From JAVJST01 sp040219295 (GTDB lineage: Bacteria > Pseudomonadota > Alphaproteobacteria > Rhodospirillales > Casp-alpha2), in assembly GCA_040219295.1 (NCBI GenBank), contig JAVJST010000005.1, positions 62,001-126,000 of the forward strand: a stretch of DNA of 64,000 nt, written 5' to 3'. Below the pieces are notes generated by a model. That model searched no databases, was not told the DNA's origin, and saw only the letters and a program-made list of their open reading frames with translations. Every line of letters begins with the position of its first letter. Within the stretch, counting starts at the first letter, position 1. Position numbers and translations under genes: made by a program. Below are positions 62,674 through 64,000 of this stretch, piece by piece.

Positions 62674-62708
62674 CGATCAGATAGGGTGGGCGAAACGAGA
62701 CGGAAGCC

Positions 62709-63575
62709 ATGCTGGTCGAAGCGCTGCACTATCTGATCACGCCGTGCGATCCGCGGCTCCGGAGGCTCGGCTACCTCAGGGAGCTCATCGCCACCGAGGC
62801 GCGGGCGCGTCGCTGCCGCCACGCGTGGCGCCCGCACCTGGAGCGCGCCCGGGCCGTGATCGAGACGGCGATTGCGGAGACCCGCGAGCGCGACCGCGCC
62901 GTGGTTCTCGGCGGCGGGCTGATCCATGACATTCCGCTCGACGCGCTGGCGCGCGCCTTCCGCAATGTCGCCCTGGTCGACGTGTGTTTCGCGCGGCGAA
63001 CGCGCCGGGCCGTGCGGGCGCTGCCCAACGTCACCCTGCAGACTTTCGATCTGACGGGTGTTGCGGACCAGCTCGCGGCAGGCGCGCCGCACATCGAGGT
63101 CGGCGGCGCGGCATCGCCCGGGCGCCATGCGACGCTCGATTGGATTTGCTCGGCCGATCTCGTCATCTCGGCCAACCTGCTCTCCCAGCTGCCGCTGATC
63201 CCGCTCGGCTTTCTGCTGCGCCGCGACGGACCCGGCGACGGCACGGCGCTCGACGACCTGGCCCGGGCCCTGATCGACGATCACCTCGGCCTGTTGAAGA
63301 ACTGCCGCGGCACCGTCTGCCTGATCACCGAGCTGGAGCGTCTGACCTGCGACGGCGATGCGGTGGTGGAACGCGATTCGGCGGTTTTCGGCGCCGATCT
63401 CGATCTGGCTGGCGAGACCTGGACCTGGGATATCGCGCCGCGCCCCGAGGCCTGCCCCGACCGGGACGTGCGCCTGCGGGTCGGCTCGGCGATCTGGCCG
63501 GCCAGATCCTCCGGAACTCAGCCGCCGGTCGGCGCGCCGCACCTCAATCTCGGATCGCCCGATTCGAACGCCTGA
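62709..63575 (+). CDS. Unrecognised protein with methyltransferase-like Rossmann core
   Basis: This 288-residue protein starts MLVEALHYLITPCDPRLRRLGY and has a helix-rich N-part, then AVVLGGGLIHDIPLDALARAFRNVALVDVCF (about 64-95), a glycine loop and acidic strand end typical of SAM-dependent methyltransferases, and later TLDWICSADLVISANLLSQLPLIP. No catalytic motif identifies a substrate. It overlaps the end of the convergent gene by 58 bases, so one of the two tails may be mis-called. Confidence 0.6.
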   Translation: MLVEALHYLITPCDPRLRRLGYLRELIATEARARRCRHAWRPHLERARAVIETAIAETRERDRAVVLGGGLIHDIPLDALARAFRNVALVDVCFARRTRRAVRALPNVTLQTFDLTGVADQLAAGAPHIEVGGAASPGRHATLDWICSADLVISANLLSQLPLIPLGFLLRRDGPGDGTALDDLARALIDDHLGLLKNCRGTVCLITELERLTCDGDAVVERDSAVFGADLDLAGETWTWDIAPRPEACPDRDVRLRVGSAIWPARSSGTQPPVGAPHLNLGSPDSNA

Positions 63576-64000
63576 ACCAGCGGGTGGTCCATTGTCGCGT
63601 GAAGCCGGTCCAGCAACTCCTTGCGCAGCGGCAGCAGGGTATCGCGCAGCGCCTGCACCTCCTCGTCGGCCTGGGCATCGAGCTGCCAAAGGGTGTCGAG
63701 CGCACTCGAAAGCTTGTAGAGCCCGGTGACCTGGTCGGCATACGACTCGACCGTGTCGGCGAACTTCACCGCCTTGCCGCCGGCGCGGAAGGCGCGCGTC
63801 ACCGCATCCGAACCCCGGAGCGTGGCGGCGTCGCCCAGGGTGTCCTTCATGAACGCGAGCAGGTTCCGGGTCGCGCGCTCGCGTTCCTCGAGCGAGCCGG
63901 CGGTCGCCGTCTCGATCGCGAGGTTGAGGTTCGACAGCGTGCCATTGATCTCGGAGAGCTCGTCCTTGGCCACGCGCATGTTGCGGATCAGGGTTTCGAA
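63518..64000 (-). CDS. Unrecognised helical protein, C-terminal part (runs off the window)
   Basis: The frame is open to the window edge, with FETLIRNMRVAKDEL at the boundary, so the ATG at 63979 is internal. About 160 residues are visible, nearly all helical, with heptad-like leucines (VTGLYKLSSALDTLWQLDAQ, LRDTLLPLRKELLDRL). No family is recognised. The last 58 bases overlap the convergent gene. Confidence 0.6.
   Translation of the reverse strand, partial: FETLIRNMRVAKDELSEINGTLSNLNLAIETATAGSLEERERATRNLLAFMKDTLGDAATLRGSDAVTRAFRAGGKAVKFADTVESYADQVTGLYKLSSALDTLWQLDAQADEEVQALRDTLLPLRKELLDRLHATMDHPLVQAFESGDPRLRCGAPTGG

Overview
The window is GC-rich, tightly packed bacterial chromosome. Several things point to an alphaproteobacterium, probably in or near the Rhodospirillales: the order kdsD-lptC-lptA-lptB-rpoN-hpf-ptsN, an hsp20-DUF1150 pair behind a ROSE-type RNA thermometer, an Irr-like box before dps, a type II lumazine synthase behind an FMN riboswitch, an NDUFA9-like epimerase, and three proteins that look like the alphaproteobacterial PAS_5 group. 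No replication, rRNA or phage module is present. There is one tRNA (Leu, anticodon CAG).

Layout. 0-2.6 kb: end of a phosphonoacetate hydrolase gene and phosphonoacetaldehyde dehydrogenase (phnA-phnY), then dps with a DUF2061 gene. 2.7-5.7 kb: a SHOCT protein divergent from a YHS-type copper ATPase with a CueR-like promoter. 5.8-18.1 kb: mostly housekeeping genes and transporters (LysE, MscS, MFS, NadE, SLC13/RCK, ZntB-like, RimO), with an unusual soluble globin-chemoreceptor fusion at 10.3-11.1 kb. 18.1-21.3 kb: two tandem PAS-like genes and a three-gene operon (FAA hydrolase, MBL hydrolase, small membrane protein). 21.5-26.6 kb: a hybrid histidine kinase and an acyl-responsive XRE regulator with a strong palindromic operator. 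26.7-31.2 kb: a HAD protein and a phosphonate-type ABC transporter (phnD-phnC-phnE-phnE) behind a Pho-box-like site. 31.2-36.8 kb: FMN riboswitch and ribH2, a dimethylglycine-dehydrogenase-like flavoprotein, a TetR regulator and a class V aminotransferase. 36.8-47.7 kb: glutaminase, response regulator, a hydratase, and a patch with lower GC that carries a trypsin-like protease between repeats and a gene relic, then peptidases, GST, MarR, DUF2270 and NDUFA9-like genes. 47.9-55.1 kb: tRNA-Leu, RNase D and the LPS-transport/sigma-54/PTS-Ntr cluster. 55.3-64 kb: DUF1150 and hsp20, a DoeB-like deacetylase convergent with a class III aminotransferase (with a candidate small RNA gene between them), a repeat-rich 660-bp gap, a YcaQ-like glycosylase, a third PAS-like gene of lower GC, an EamA transporter and two unrecognised genes.

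Links between genes. Phosphonate uptake (27.7-31.2 kb) and C-P bond use (0-1.7 kb) are two separated halves of one phosphorus or carbon supply route. FMN-controlled ribH2 sits beside a large flavoprotein gene. The rpoN operon has its own sigma-54-like promoter, which suggests autoregulation. Two short gene relics, a C-terminal copy of the flavoprotein gene and an N-terminal copy of the hydratase gene, mark past rearrangements exactly where accessory pieces now lie.

All functional calls come from reading motifs and gene order. No database search was possible.
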